Origin: Bacteroidales bacterium
Lineage (GTDB): Bacteria > Bacteroidota > Bacteroidia > Bacteroidales > Muribaculaceae
Length of the DNA: 8,036 nucleotides
Assembly: GCA_004552395.1 (NCBI GenBank)
Contig: SFOK01000083.1
Span: 1 to 8,036, forward strand
Direction of reading: 5' to 3'
Each line of letters starts with the position of its first letter. Position 1 is the stretch's first letter. Below the pieces are notes generated by a model. That model was not told the origin of the DNA and ran no database searches. It saw only the letters and a program-made list of their open reading frames with translations. Shown one piece after another: positions 7,988-8,036 of the stretch. Position numbers and translations under genes: made by a program.

Positions 7988-8036
7988 GAGCCCAGATGTT
8001 AGGATATTTTTCAGGCAACAGATTTTTGAGGATTTT
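7965..8036 (-). CDS. Possible C-terminal end of a convergent minus-strand gene, unidentified
   Basis: Reading the minus strand from the window edge gives 23 open codons ending in TAA at 7967-7965. The peptide begins KILKNLLPEKYP and ends NIWAQKSEAAP. It has a protein-like mix (amphipathic start, proline, tryptophan, charged tail) and its stop lies inside the hairpin arm that ends the rpoBC operon, as is common for tail-to-tail genes. The stretch is only 72 bases long, so being open is weak evidence. I do not recognise the family; a hypothetical protein or the end of a transposase are both possible. No start is visible because the rest lies beyond base 8036. Confidence 0.25.
   Translation of the reverse strand, partial: KILKNLLPEKYPNIWAQKSEAAP
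7981..8030. repeat. Pair of 10-base direct repeats (gatttttgag)
   Basis: The sequence gatttttgag occurs exactly at 7981-7990 and again at 8021-8030, 40 bases apart, and gatttt starts once more at 8031 where the window stops. The first copy supplies the T-run of the rpoC terminator. If the minus strand is coding here, the two copies fall in different frames, so the repeat does not reflect a protein repeat. Chance in AT-rich sequence is possible. Confidence 0.4.

Overview
This window is the rpoB-rpoC part of the RNA polymerase operon of a bacterium in the order Bacteroidales. Both proteins match the Bacteroidota versions as I remember them: the beta subunit ends in GLGLSITLE, and beta' opens with MAFRRDNKIK. 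A-rich sequence without a Shine-Dalgarno motif precedes the rpoC start, which is also typical of the phylum. Codon third positions are mostly G or C, so this is a GC-rich member. A Muribaculaceae-like gut lineage is my best guess, but that is inference from protein resemblance and base composition.

Layout. Bases 1-3492 hold rpoB, which is open from the first base and lacks roughly its first 105 codons. Bases 3493-3583 are a 91-base gap. Its first half is GC-rich with overlapping inverted repeats, and its second half is the A-rich rpoC translation start region. Bases 3584-7888 hold complete rpoC (1434 residues). Bases 7889-8036 are a 148-base tail with a strong hairpin followed by a T-run, read as the operon terminator. 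The tail also carries a 10-base direct repeat and possibly the last 23 codons of a convergent minus-strand gene that continues past the window.

The two genes encode the two large subunits of core RNA polymerase. Beta supplies the rifampicin pocket and catalytic-cleft lysines. Beta' supplies the Mg-binding NADFDGDQ loop, trigger loop, bridge region and both zinc sites. All key residues I checked are intact, so this is an ordinary functional housekeeping locus. I see no mobile element, CRISPR array, RNA gene or new biological system in the coding part. The points worth a second look are the structured rpoB-rpoC spacer and the sequence after rpoC.
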